From Candidatus Bathyarchaeota archaeon (GTDB taxonomy: Archaea > Thermoproteota > Bathyarchaeia > 40CM-2-53-6): a DNA stretch of 49,490 nucleotides. The DNA lies in the NCBI GenBank assembly GCA_005883075.1, contig VBAX01000070.1, forward strand, positions 1-49,490, read 5' to 3'. Below, one piece after another: positions 1 to 8,601 of the stretch (its first letter is position 1; every line of letters begins with the position of its first letter). The position numbers and the translations under genes were made by a program. The notes below the pieces were generated by a model. That model saw only the letters and a program-made list of their open reading frames with translations. It was not told the origin of the DNA and ran no database searches.

Positions 1-240
1 GAGAGCTTCCTCAACTGCCCCGATGACTTCTGCGCGTGCATGTCCGTCGAGCAACGCACCGTACGCCATGCAGTAGTCCAGATATTCCTCACTATCAACG
101 GTTTTGAATTTCGAGCCTTTCGCTGACGCTACGAACAAGGGGTAGGGAGAGTAGCTTCTTACTGGGCTGTTGACGCCTCCCGGTATTATCTCTCTTGCGC
201 GGCGGTAGAGCTGTTGGGATCTTGAATCTAGCCCAGCCAT
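1..240 (-). CDS. hemL: Glutamate-1-semialdehyde 2,1-aminomutase, N-terminal part (runs off the window)
   Basis: Reading the minus strand from the ATG at 240 gives 80 residues open to the window edge. Residues 21-28 are GGVNSPVR, the signature near the start of glutamate-1-semialdehyde aminotransferases, and DGHARAEVIGAVEEAL near the edge fits the family's next conserved block. The enzyme is PLP-dependent and moves the amino group of glutamate-1-semialdehyde to give 5-aminolevulinate, the product HemB then condenses. The start codon lies inside the end of hemB (13-base overlap), which indicates one transcript and coupled translation. The PLP lysine lies outside the window, so activity cannot be judged. 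Confidence 0.93.
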   Translation of the reverse strand, partial: MAGLDSRSQQLYRRAREIIPGGVNSPVRSYSPYPLFVASAKGSKFKTVDSEEYLDYCMAYGALLDGHARAEVIGAVEEAL

Positions 241-1202
241 TCGGCCGCTTCCATCGCATGGTATGTCAGTATCATGTCGGCCCCTGCTCGCTTGATGCTA
301 GTTAGAACTTCTATGATCGCCGATTTCTCGTCTATCCATCCTTCGCGCGCGGCCGCTTTTATCATTGAAAATTCTCCGCTCACGTTGTAGGCTGCGGTAG
401 GCATCCGGAATCTTTTCTTCGCACGATAGATAATGTCCAGGTAGGATAGTGCGGGCTTGACCATGATTACGTCAGCGCCCTCTTTGATGTCTAGGGCGAT
501 TTCACGCAGAGCTTCTTCGGGATTGGAGTAATCCATCTGGTAGGTTCGTCGGTCTCCGAACTTTGGTGTGGAGAAAGCGGCCTCTCGAAAGGGACCGAAG
601 AATGATGAAGCATGCTTCGCCGCATACGCCATTACAGCGACGTCTTTGAATCCGGTATCGTCGAGAGCTTGCCGGATCGTCTTGACTTGCCCATCGATCA
701 TAGCTGACGGTCCCACCATGTCAGCTCCAGCCCGAGCATGGCTTACCGCTATTTCTGCCAGTTTCGGAAGGGTCGCATCATTATCGATTCGTCCATCACT
801 GACGAGGCCGCAGTGTCCGTGGCTTGTGTATTGGCACATGCAAACGTCAGTGAATACGACTAGCTCGTCACCATATTGATCCTTTAGATCCTGGATTGTT
901 CTTTGGACTACCCCGTTCGGATCATATGCTGATGATCCGTTTTCGTCCTTGACGGTCGGAATGCCAAATAGGATGACGGATTTCACTCCTCTGTCCACAA
1001 GCCTCGCCACCTCTCGGCCTATTGTCGTGGAGGGATGTCGGCGCTGCCCTGGCATCGAGAGAATCGGGGCGTCGGTTTTCAAGCCCTCTTCTACGAACAT
1101 CGGCTGGATGAGGTCTGACCGGTCGAGTCTAACTTCTCTTACGAGCTCGCGGATGAGTGGTGTTCTTCTGAGTCGCCGCATCCGCAGTGCGGGAAAGCTC
1201 AA
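228..1202 (-). CDS. hemB: Porphobilinogen synthase (delta-aminolevulinate dehydratase)
   Basis: A 324-residue protein of normal family length that condenses two 5-aminolevulinates to porphobilinogen in the cytoplasm. The zinc-site motif DVCMCQYTSHGHCG gives C121, C123 and C131, so this is the zinc-dependent class. The two active-site lysines are K196 (in AYAAKHASS) and K249 (in VIMVKPALSY); the second forms the Schiff base. The gene sits 6 bases downstream of hemA and overlaps the start of hemL, so hemA-hemB-hemL form an operon covering the path from glutamyl-tRNA to porphobilinogen. Confidence 0.97.
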   Translation of the reverse strand: MSFPALRMRRLRRTPLIRELVREVRLDRSDLIQPMFVEEGLKTDAPILSMPGQRRHPSTTIGREVARLVDRGVKSVILFGIPTVKDENGSSAYDPNGVVQRTIQDLKDQYGDELVVFTDVCMCQYTSHGHCGLVSDGRIDNDATLPKLAEIAVSHARAGADMVGPSAMIDGQVKTIRQALDDTGFKDVAVMAYAAKHASSFFGPFREAAFSTPKFGDRRTYQMDYSNPEEALREIALDIKEGADVIMVKPALSYLDIIYRAKKRFRMPTAAYNVSGEFSMIKAAAREGWIDEKSAIIEVLTSIKRAGADMILTYHAMEAAEWLG

Positions 1203-1208
1203 TTTTCG

Positions 1209-2450
1209 CTACTCTCCTTCGAATATCTGCCCGGCAACGGTCAGGAGTTTACTGTCGCCCTTTTTCGCAGCCTCACGGAGGTTGACGACTGGCTGGGCTA
1301 GGAGCTTCCGTACTAGTGAGAGGCTCATCTTCTCAAGTACTTCCCGTTGGTGCTCCGGCAGGTCTAGTTGGGATAGAGCCTTTTCCAGCTCCTCCCTCCG
1401 AATCTTATCGGCCTTGTGGAAGAGGTCTGAGACCATCGGTTCAGCTTCCTCGCGACGCAGGATATTCGAGATTTTTTCGACAGCCTCCTGTACCTTAGGT
1501 TCGGCCTCTTTGATCAATATCCTCCTAGCCGACACTGCTTGGTCGGTGATATCGCGAAGGTCGTCGATCGTCTTGATTACGATGCCTTTGAGCTGTTCTA
1601 GATCCGGTGAGACATTTCTCGGGATTGAAAGGTCCAGAATCATAAGTCTTTGATCCTGCTTCAGCTGAGGTCCAACAATCTCCTTGGTCAACAAGTAGCC
1701 GGTTGCTCTGGTTGCCACCACAACCAGTCGGAAGAGTCCTAGCTGCGAAAGGACATTCTTGATATCTTCGGGTTTGCCTCCGAAGGTTCTAGAGAACGAC
1801 TCGGTTCTTTGACGTGTTCTGCTTGCAACGGTCACATCTCTGATTCCCCTGGCCTTGAATGCTTTCATCAGAATCATGCCGATCTGTCCTGTTCCGAGCA
1901 AGAGTATCTTGACATGGTCAAGGTTTCCCAGCGATCTCTCCGCGATCTTCAGGGCTGCAGATCCGAGGGATACGGTTCCTTTCCCGATTCCAGTTTTCTC
2001 CCGAATATTTGTGCCGGCGGCAAGTGACATTTCGAAAATCTTGGAAAGGGCCGGGCTCGATGCGGCTAGCCCGCGTGCTTCTATCAGGGATGATCTTAGC
2101 TGTCCGAGAATCTGGCTCTCTCCGACCAGCATGGATTCCAGTCCTGACGCGAGGCTCACGAGATATTCTATGACCTGCTCTCCGGTTCTCTGTTCTGCAA
2201 GCTTCTTTAGTTCGTGAAGTTTGAATTTGGTTTCTAGGGCCCAGTTCCAGAGGACCTTCTCACTGACATCAGCACCTCCTTGAGCGTCGATGAACAGGTC
2301 AACCCGGTTACATGTCTGGACAACAACCGCTCCACTTACCTCTCGGATGCCCTTGAGTATGCTGTAGAATGTTGGAAGGTCTCGAAGGGTTAGCGCGTCA
2401 AGCGCTGCTAGGGGGGCTTTTTTGTAGCTGACGCCTATGTTGACGAGCAC
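1209..2450 (-). CDS. hemA: Glutamyl-tRNA reductase
   Basis: A 413-residue NADPH-dependent reductase that turns glutamyl-tRNA(Glu) into glutamate-1-semialdehyde, the first step of C5-pathway tetrapyrrole synthesis. The nucleophile is C47 in VVQTCNRVDLF. The tRNA/glutamate-binding block is GLESMLVGESQILGQ near residues 103-117, followed by the nucleotide-binding loop LLLGTGQIG and a helical C-terminal dimerisation domain. The start is GTG at 2450, preceded by GGGAG. An ATG eight bases upstream is out of frame and closes quickly, so GTG is preferred. It is the first gene of the hemA-hemB-hemL operon and appears to have its own promoter, separated from hemC by about 530 bases. Confidence 0.96.
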   Translation of the reverse strand: MLVNIGVSYKKAPLAALDALTLRDLPTFYSILKGIREVSGAVVVQTCNRVDLFIDAQGGADVSEKVLWNWALETKFKLHELKKLAEQRTGEQVIEYLVSLASGLESMLVGESQILGQLRSSLIEARGLAASSPALSKIFEMSLAAGTNIREKTGIGKGTVSLGSAALKIAERSLGNLDHVKILLLGTGQIGMILMKAFKARGIRDVTVASRTRQRTESFSRTFGGKPEDIKNVLSQLGLFRLVVVATRATGYLLTKEIVGPQLKQDQRLMILDLSIPRNVSPDLEQLKGIVIKTIDDLRDITDQAVSARRILIKEAEPKVQEAVEKISNILRREEAEPMVSDLFHKADKIRREELEKALSQLDLPEHQREVLEKMSLSLVRKLLAQPVVNLREAAKKGDSKLLTVAGQIFEGE

Positions 2451-2497
2451 TCAAGCATCTCCCAGACCGGAGCAAAGCTGGCCGGGCGTCCCACTTT

Positions 2498-2505
2498 GAT
2501 ATTAA
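2498..2505 (-). promoter_or_regulatory. Putative TATA box of hemA
   Basis: Minus-strand TTAATATC lies about 48 bases before the hemA GTG. A start site some 25 bases downstream would leave a leader of about 25 bases holding the GGGAG site. This suggests that hemA-hemB-hemL can be transcribed independently of hemC. Confidence 0.45.
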
Positions 2506-2677
2506 CACTTGACATGTACTCCCTAGCGGGTAGGTAACATGCGCAGCTCACGCGGCGCTTTGAGAAGGATTGGGTCGAGAAGGGAATGTCTAGGCTCTAC
2601 TCTGAAGTAAAAACTCGGAGAAAGACAGCATTATGCGTCACGAAAATGGTTTTCTCAAGCATTCTTTTTCATACTAG

Positions 2678-2759
2678 CCCCCCGGGGGGGGGGTCGATTT
2701 CTCCCGTGTCCCGCCGTTCATGAAACGTCGGTTTGCGTGCTAAATCGCCCGTTTTCAGC
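2678..2759. repeat. Dispersed non-coding element, copy A
   Basis: The segment starts with six C and ten G, continues with TCGATTTCTCCCG, then CCCGCCGTTCATGAAACG, then GCGTGCTAAATCGCCCGTTTTC. The same order of blocks recurs at 12243-12310: C-run/G-run, CGATTTTCGCGCG, CCCGCCCTTCATGAAACG, CGCTAAAATC, CTTTTCC. Both copies are intergenic in the same orientation, each downstream of a minus-strand gene's promoter side or end. Function is unknown; a MITE-like or structured RNA element is possible. Confidence 0.5.
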
Positions 2760-2978
2760 CCTGTTTTCGAATCTGGCGCCTGTCGCTTAATTGCATAGCA
2801 AATCCTTCTTGACGCAGCGTAAAACCGCTAGGGCATCCAAGCCCATACCACGCCCTGAATCCCGAGACTCGCCCAGAAACCCGGCCAGTTAGCGAGAAAC
2901 CTCTCTAGAAAGGGGGGGTCTTGCACAGAACACCTCGTGACGCAAGAGTGGTTGAGGGGAAGAGTCCAATTCTCTTCT

Positions 2979-3908
2979 TTAGCGGCGGGCGTTTCGCCAG
3001 GTCATCTCGATCCTGCTCGCCCCTTTAGCAATTAGCTCCTCTCCAATTTCACGGGCCAGTCTCACGCCTTCCCTAGCAGGACCCGACCTTTCCGCAAACA
3101 ATCGTTCCTTCCCATCGACCGAGAGAATACACGCCCTCACATGAATCCGATCTCCTCTCGCCGCGGCAAGCCCGCCAACAGGAACCTTGCTCGTTCCCTC
3201 AAGAATCCGCACCAGCTCTCTCTCCGCATCCACCTCTGCCCTAGTCGACTGGTGCTCAATCGACCTCAACGTCTCTATAACCTTCAGATTATCCCGTCTC
3301 GCCACAATAGCCAGTGCTCCCTGACCAGGAGCCGGCATGAACTCTTCAATCGGCAACCGTTCCGAGACTCTGTCGGCGATACCCAGCCTAGCAAGACCAG
3401 CCTCGGCTAGAATAGCCGCATCGAACTCTCCCCTGTCCACCTTCTCAACCCTCGTCTCCACATCTCCCCACAGAGGTTCAGGGCGCAGATCTGGCCTAGC
3501 ACGTCTAAGCTGTGCGACTCTGACAGGGTTGCTCGTCCCAACTCTGCTCCCCTTCACGAGATCCTTCAACCGTCTATCTCCACTGCTGACCAAGGCCTCG
3601 GCCGGAGATCCCCTCTCTGGAACACTAGCGATCACGAGCCGTGAACTTCTATCTATGATCGGCACGTCCTTCATGTTGTGAACCGCAAAATCGACCCTGC
3701 CTTCCAAGATCTGTTGATCGACATCCTTGTCGACTACTCCTCTCTGCTCGAGAGAAAACATTGACCTCCCACTGTTAGCATCACCCGGTATCTCGATTAT
3801 CTTCCGATCGATTCTGAGACCAGCGTTCTTCTGGATTATTCGGGCGACAACAAGATCGGTCTGAACCAGCGACAGTTTGCTGTTTCGAGAACCGACCTTG
3901 AGAAATAT
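2979..3908 (-). CDS. hemC: Hydroxymethylbilane synthase (porphobilinogen deaminase), apparent ATA start
   Basis: The enzyme polymerises four porphobilinogens to hydroxymethylbilane. The first ATG (3761) would remove the conserved N-terminus, yet the same frame continues upstream through KVGSRNSKLSLVQTDLV, the counterpart of the family's GTRxSxLAxxQ motif. Further motifs are HNMKDVP and PAPGQGALAI. An in-frame stop lies nine codons above ATA 3908 (15 residues above the G of the motif), with no ATG, GTG or TTG between. ATA at 3908, six to seven bases after GGTGAG, gives 309 residues, the normal length. A GTG at 3919 in another frame would require one missing base. The dipyrromethane attachment site, usually GGC before QVP, reads EGTSKVPVG, so Ser replaces the conserved Cys. 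No other cysteine aligns there. Confidence 0.9.
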   Translation of the reverse strand: MFLKVGSRNSKLSLVQTDLVVARIIQKNAGLRIDRKIIEIPGDANSGRSMFSLEQRGVVDKDVDQQILEGRVDFAVHNMKDVPIIDRSSRLVIASVPERGSPAEALVSSGDRRLKDLVKGSRVGTSNPVRVAQLRRARPDLRPEPLWGDVETRVEKVDRGEFDAAILAEAGLARLGIADRVSERLPIEEFMPAPGQGALAIVARRDNLKVIETLRSIEHQSTRAEVDAERELVRILEGTSKVPVGGLAAARGDRIHVRACILSVDGKERLFAERSGPAREGVRLAREIGEELIAKGASRIEMTWRNARR

Positions 3909-3999
3909 TCTCGGCTCACCGTAATGGAGGTTTCACGACAGCATCGACCGCGCAGAATCGGACAGGGACGACTCGATTCTTTGCGATAATAAGCGTATC

Positions 4000-4293
4000 T
4001 TAGAGATCGGTTGGAAACTCGCTCGAACCCCACGAGGTCGCATCGTTCTTCGGTGAGTGCTGCAACGTTTTCACCACGTCCTCCAGTCTCGGATGGGACT
4101 TGTGGAGGCGTATCTCGTCCTCTTCAAAGCCCAACTCCACCATTCCATGATCTGTCAGAAACTTCGCAGCCCATGAGACAGCATTCTTCGGAATACGCAA
4201 CTGCTTCGATATCTCGTCGAGCTTGTGCCAGGCGCCGTCTACGACATGCATCCAGACATACCAGAGAAGCATCGGTCGTGGTCCGCCAGGCAC
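4000..4293 (-). CDS. Small winged-helix DNA-binding protein
   Basis: A 97-residue protein whose middle part, DEISKQLRIPKNAVSWAAKF followed by LTDHGMVELG, has the helix-turn-helix and wing pattern of small archaeal regulators. It lies about 90 bases upstream of hemC on the same strand, so it could regulate or be cotranscribed with hemC; that is inference. The start is GTG at 4293 with GGGAG upstream; ATG 4272 (residue 8) is an alternative. No ligand-binding domain is present, only a short polar tail. Confidence 0.65.
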   Translation of the reverse strand: MPGGPRPMLLWYVWMHVVDGAWHKLDEISKQLRIPKNAVSWAAKFLTDHGMVELGFEEDEIRLHKSHPRLEDVVKTLQHSPKNDATSWGSSEFPTDL

Positions 4294-4419
4294 TGTCTAT
4301 AGGCTCCCGATTCCCACAACAGCCCCTGTATCCTACTAACCCTAGTGTAACTATGCGATTTTTCACCGAGTAACACGCGAGTGAACCGCAACCCCTCAAC
4401 CCCGGAGTCTTAATCGTTC

Positions 4420-4956
4420 ATGGGTCCTAGAGGAAAGATTCTCACCTCGCTCCTCATGATTATCGCAGTAGTCATTGCTGTCTGGCAGTTCACAAGCCCC
4501 GCGCTGATTCCCTCCGTCGGGGACGAAATACCTCTCCTCAACGCAATACTCGAGTCGTGGAAGCTGGGTCTTGCTGGAAGTCTCTGGCTAGGGTAGAGTC
4601 TTCCTCGCCTTCTCTATCGCGAACCTAACCTATCCTCGGACAACCCTCCCGACCTCATACTCTGTCGTTATCAGCAAGGCGAATGAGACCGCGCCCGCCT
4701 CATACGCTAGCGGCCTTACTCTGAAGATTACCGCGCCGCGCACCCAAGACAACTATGATGGCTCTATTTCCAGCTGGGCGCCATCAGGGAACTTTCCAGA
4801 CGCAGTCCAAGCCACAACTCTCTACAACTTCAAAACCTCAGCAAACCATCAACTCAAATTCACATAAGCTACCAGCTCTACGAGATCCTCATCCTAGGCT
4901 CACTACTAGATCACTCCGCAACGCAGGGGTTCAACATTACCCAGAATGTCGTCTGA
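4420..4956 (+). pseudogene. Broken gene for a membrane-anchored extracytoplasmic protein
   Basis: ATG 4420 opens a frame with one N-terminal membrane helix (LLMIIAVVIAVW) that stops at TAG 4594. Dropping one base there continues the protein as LWLGRVFLAFSIANLTYP and then a polar, Ser/Thr-rich segment to TAA 4865. Adding one base there continues as LKFTISYQLYEILILGS to TGA 4954. Joined, this is about 179 residues: anchor, extracellular domain with N-x-T sequons and a hydrophobic end. The family was not recognised. Two shifts in 540 bases suggest decay or sequence errors. The longest single frame left is too short to be the gene. Confidence 0.6.
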
Positions 4957-4977
4957 GCAATTTCCCATCCGCTAAAG

Positions 4978-4986
4978 GATTATTTA
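4978..4986 (+). promoter_or_regulatory. Putative TATA box of the O-methyltransferase gene
   Basis: The AT-rich stretch GGATTATTTATCACG is centred about 38 bases before the TTG at 5021. It is the only TATA-like stretch in the spacer, and no ribosome-binding site precedes the TTG, which fits a short-leader or leaderless message. Confidence 0.4.
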
Positions 4987-5020
4987 TCACGCTCCGAGGC
5001 TCGGTTCCGATTGTTGAGTT

Positions 5021-5650
5021 TTGGCCATAACCTACGACTATATTGACGATTATCTGTATCGCATCGCACAACCAAGAGATCTCCTCCTTCAAAAGATGGA
5101 GGAGGAAGCCGACACCGGAGCAGTCCCTATCATCGGACCGCTCGTCGGCCGGCTCTTGTATAACCTCGCCCGCAGCAGCCAGAGCAAGAACGTTCTCGAG
5201 ATAGGAACCGCCATCGGCTATTCCGGAATCTGGCTTGGAAGAGCAGTCGCACCCCTCAAAGGATCCGTCACAACCATCGACAAAGACCCAGAACGAGTCA
5301 AACGCGCTGAGAAAAACATCACCGAGGCCAAGCTTCAGAAAGTAATCAAGGTCTTGAAAGGAGACGCTCTACGCATTCTACCAACTCTCAAACACGAATA
5401 TGATCTGGTCTTCCTTGATTCTGACAAGGACATTTACCTCGACGCGTTCAAGTTGAGCGTGAAAAAGCTCCGCAAAGGCGGTCTATTCATCGCCGACAAT
5501 ACATTGTGGGGCGGTGACGTCGCGAAAGGCGGCAAGTCCGAGCTGACCCAGACCATGATCAGGTTCAACAAGGAAGTATCCGGCTACCCAGGACTGTCAA
5601 CCGTCATTGTCCCGTTACGCGACGGAGTTCTAGTCGGTCTGAAAGAGTAG
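5021..5650 (+). CDS. Class I SAM-dependent O-methyltransferase (COMT/YrrM-like family)
   Basis: A 209-residue protein covering the whole family-3 O-methyltransferase fold. SAM-binding motif I is VLEIGTAIGYSG (58-69), the acidic residue after strand 2 is in TTIDKDPERV, and the metal-binding stretch is LVFLDSDKDIY (D133, D135). A second acidic site DNTLWGGDV lies near 158. Such enzymes use a divalent metal to methylate catechol-like or other hydroxyls; the substrate here cannot be named. The start is TTG at 5021, as no ATG or GTG gives the expected N-terminus. It stands alone between a broken gene and the ribonucleotide reductase. Confidence 0.88.
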   Translation: MAITYDYIDDYLYRIAQPRDLLLQKMEEEADTGAVPIIGPLVGRLLYNLARSSQSKNVLEIGTAIGYSGIWLGRAVAPLKGSVTTIDKDPERVKRAEKNITEAKLQKVIKVLKGDALRILPTLKHEYDLVFLDSDKDIYLDAFKLSVKKLRKGGLFIADNTLWGGDVAKGGKSELTQTMIRFNKEVSGYPGLSTVIVPLRDGVLVGLKE

Positions 5651-5718
5651 ATGTTTCAAAAACCATTGCACTCTACAGCGCATATATCCCGGGAGTATTT
5701 TCCAGGTTACACTACAAG

Positions 5719-5725
5719 TTTATAC
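5719..5725 (+). promoter_or_regulatory. Putative TATA box of the ribonucleotide reductase gene
   Basis: TTTATAC lies about 110 bases before the ATG at 5833, giving a predicted leader of some 85 bases. The leader ends with AGGAG about 12 bases and AGGTAAG about five bases before the ATG. It contains only weak local inverted repeats, and I could not match it to a known riboswitch. Confidence 0.4.
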
Positions 5726-5832
5726 GATTCTGTACAAATCTCTTTAATCAAGGACACGATGTTGGGGAGATACTCCTGCAATTCTCGCTCCGAAGCCCGG
5801 GGAAGAAGAAGTATAGGAGTTAGGTAAGAACA

Positions 5833-8592
5833 ATGGAAATCCAACAAATACCGAAGGTCCCCCAAGGAGAATTCAGATACCAAAGGTCCTACACGAAACC
5901 AGGCGTCCACCCATACGACGCAGTAAAATGGGAAATCCGGGACGCGGTCATAACCGACCATAAAGGACAGACGATCTTCGAGCAGAAGAAGGTCGAAGTT
6001 CCCTCATTCTGGTCCCAAACAGCCACAAACATCGTCGCCTCGAAATACTTCCGCGGAAGACTCGGCACCCCGGGAAGAGAAAGCAGTGTCAAGCAACTCA
6101 TAGGCCGCGTCGCAGGAACCATCGCCCGCTGGGGCAAGAAAGGAAACTACTTCCTCGACGAAGAGGAAGCTGAGACGTTCGAGTCAGAACTCACACACAT
6201 TCTCCTACACCAGATGGCCGCCTTCAACAGCCCCGTCTGGTTCAACGTGGGAGTCGAGGATCGACCCCAATGCTCTGCATGCTTCATCAACTCCGTCCAG
6301 GACGATATGCGATCGATAATGCAGCTCGCCCAGACAGAAGGCATGCTGTTCAAGTACGGATCCGGAACAGGATCAAACCTCTCATCCCTACGATCATCAA
6401 AGGAACACCTCTCCACCGGCGGAAAAGCCAGTGGCCCTGTTTCGTTCATGAAGGGTTTCGACGCGTTCGCAGGCGTCATAAAATCCGGCGGACGAACCCG
6501 TCGAGCCGCGAAAATGGTCATCCTCAACGTTGACCATCCCGATATTGAGGAGTTCATCTGGTCAAAGGCGAAAGAGGAGAAGAAAGCCTGGGCCCTAATC
6601 GACGCAGGCTACGACGGAGCCGTTGATGGCGAAGCATATGGCTCGATCTTCTTCCAGAACGCTAACCACAGCGTCCGAGTAACCGACGAGTTCATGCACG
6701 CAGTAACGGAAGACAAGGAGTGGAAAACCCGGTACATCACAAACCACCAGGTAGCGGACCTCTACAAGGCCCGGAACTTGATCCGAGAAATGGCCGAGGC
6801 CGCCTACATCTGCGGCGATCCTGGAATCCAGTTCGACACCATAATCAACAAGTGGCACCCTTGTCCGAACACGAATCGGATCAACGCGTCCAACCCCTGT
6901 TCTGAGTACATGTTTCTCGACGACTCCGCCTGCAACCTCGCCTCTCTGAACCTCATGAAGTTCAGAACAGTAGACGGCGAGTTCGACGTTGATTCCTTTG
7001 AACACGCAGTCGAGATCGTGATCAGCGCCCAAGAGATTCTCGTCAGCAACGCCGGCTATCCCACTCCAGCCATCGAGAAGAACAGCCATGACTTTCGCCC
7101 GCTCGGACTTGGCTACGCAAACCTAGGCGCCCTACTGATGGCGCGCGGCCTCCCGTACGACAGCGACCAGGGCCGCAACTACGCCGCTGCCATATCCGCC
7201 CTGATGTCGGGTCGAGCATACGCCGCATCCGCCCGGGTCGCCAAGAGGCTGGGACCGTTCAAGGGATACGGTGTGAACGAGAAGCCTTTCCTCAACGTTA
7301 TCGACATGCACAGGGCACACGCGTACAAGATTCCTGTTGAGGGAGTCTCTGAGGAGCTCTTGAAAGCCGCTCTCAGGTCTTGGGATGATGCTCTCTCGTT
7401 AGGCGAGAGATTCGGATTCAAGAACGCGCAGATATCCGTCATCGCGCCAACCGGAACGATCGCGTTCATGATGGACTGCGACACCACCGGCATCGAGCCC
7501 GACATTGCCCTGATCAAATACAAGTGGCTCGTGGGAGGCGGCGGGATAAAAATCGTCAACAACACCGTTCCCGAAGCGCTAACAAAGCTCGGGTATTCGA
7601 AGACCGAGGCCGGCGAGATTCTCAAGCACCTCGAAGACCACGACACAATCGAAGGCGCGCCTCACCTCAAACAAGACCACCTTCCAGTCTTTGATTGCGC
7701 GTTCAAACCTGCAAAGGGTACCAGAAGCATTCAGTACATGGGTCATGTGAAGATGATGGCCGCCGTTCAGCCCTTCATCTCCGGAGCAATATCCAAGACC
7801 GTGAACATGCCCGGCAACGTTTCCGTGGACGAAATCGTCGAGACTTACATTACTGCTTGGAAGATGGGATTGAAAGCCATCGCCATCTATCGTGACGGCT
7901 CCAAGAGAACCCAGCCCCTGACCACAACCCTCCAGGACAAGGGCAAAGCTGTTGAGAAGACTAAGGAGCAGGTGGTCTTCAAGCCCTTCCGACGCCGACT
8001 CCCAGAAGAGAGAGAGGCGATAATCCACAAGTTCTCGATCGCCCAGAATGAAGGCTACCTCATGGTAGGCCTCTACGATGACAATACTCCCGGTGAGATA
8101 TTTGTGGTAATGTCGAAGGAGGGAAGCACTATTTCGGGATTGATGGACGCGTTCTCAACCTCCATCTCCCTAGCCCTACAATACGGCGTTCCGTTGAAGG
8201 TGCTCGTGAACAAGTTCACCCACACACGATTCGAGCCAGCAGGCATAACCACCAACCAGGACATCCGATTCGCCAAGTCCGTTGTCGATTACATCTTCCG
8301 ATGGCTTGGACTGAAGTTCCTTCCAAAAGAGGAACAGGATGCGCTCGGGCTCGCAAGGACAACCCTGGAGAATGGGACTCAGGTAAAACTAGTTGAGCCA
8401 GTTGGTTCAAAGGCCGCAGCGCCGATAGCTGCAGAGGTCAATACTCGAGAGGCTCCTGAGCTTGCGACTCCTCTGGCAAGCTTCGACAACCAATCCGACG
8501 CACCCGCATGTGAGAACTGTGGCATGATCATGGTTCGGGCAGGGTCGTGCTACAAGTGCAATAACTGCGGGAACACGAGCGGTTGCGGTTAG
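5833..8592 (+). CDS. nrdJ: Class II (adenosylcobalamin-dependent) ribonucleotide reductase
   Basis: A 919-residue enzyme that reduces ribonucleotides to deoxyribonucleotides using a cobalamin-generated thiyl radical. Conserved blocks in order: FNSPVWFNVG (131-140), CSAC (147-150) with a redox cysteine, FKYGSGTGSN near 173, NPCSE (354-358) with the radical cysteine C356, and APTGT near 538. A TSCPD-type region follows around 720-820 (EGSTISGLMDAFSTSIS). The C-terminal zinc-ribbon/redox tail has C893, C896, C906, C909, C912 and C918. No intein interrupts the catalytic motifs, although inteins are common in archaeal reductases. It needs adenosylcobalamin, so the host makes or imports B12. Confidence 0.97.
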   Translation: MEIQQIPKVPQGEFRYQRSYTKPGVHPYDAVKWEIRDAVITDHKGQTIFEQKKVEVPSFWSQTATNIVASKYFRGRLGTPGRESSVKQLIGRVAGTIARWGKKGNYFLDEEEAETFESELTHILLHQMAAFNSPVWFNVGVEDRPQCSACFINSVQDDMRSIMQLAQTEGMLFKYGSGTGSNLSSLRSSKEHLSTGGKASGPVSFMKGFDAFAGVIKSGGRTRRAAKMVILNVDHPDIEEFIWSKAKEEKKAWALIDAGYDGAVDGEAYGSIFFQNANHSVRVTDEFMHAVTEDKEWKTRYITNHQVADLYKARNLIREMAEAAYICGDPGIQFDTIINKWHPCPNTNRINASNPCSEYMFLDDSACNLASLNLMKFRTVDGEFDVDSFEHAVEIVISAQEILVSNAGYPTPAIEKNSHDFRPLGLGYANLGALLMARGLPYDSDQGRNYAAAISALMSGRAYAASARVAKRLGPFKGYGVNEKPFLNVIDMHRAHAYKIPVEGVSEELLKAALRSWDDALSLGERFGFKNAQISVIAPTGTIAFMMDCDTTGIEPDIALIKYKWLVGGGGIKIVNNTVPEALTKLGYSKTEAGEILKHLEDHDTIEGAPHLKQDHLPVFDCAFKPAKGTRSIQYMGHVKMMAAVQPFISGAISKTVNMPGNVSVDEIVETYITAWKMGLKAIAIYRDGSKRTQPLTTTLQDKGKAVEKTKEQVVFKPFRRRLPEEREAIIHKFSIAQNEGYLMVGLYDDNTPGEIFVVMSKEGSTISGLMDAFSTSISLALQYGVPLKVLVNKFTHTRFEPAGITTNQDIRFAKSVVDYIFRWLGLKFLPKEEQDALGLARTTLENGTQVKLVEPVGSKAAAPIAAEVNTREAPELATPLASFDNQSDAPACENCGMIMVRAGSCYKCNNCGNTSGCG

Positions 8593-8601
8593 GAACCTAG
8601 C

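Larger units (their letters stand above)
2451..2978. other. Long spacer between hemA and hemC
   Basis: About 530 bases with no convincing gene. It holds the hemA promoter and the first copy of a GC-rich element (2678-2759) repeated near 12243. A 24-codon plus-strand ORF begins at the ATG near 2539, but nothing supports it as a gene. The G/C homopolymer run at 2678-2693 is the most striking local feature. Confidence 0.5.

Noticed and set aside
5726-5832. Cobalamin riboswitch in the leader of nrdJ
   Set aside because: The leader is only about 85 bases and lacks the conserved B12-box type sequence; only weak local hairpins are present.
5833-8592. Intein in the ribonucleotide reductase
   Set aside because: The catalytic motifs run without interruption, and the length is that of an intein-free enzyme.
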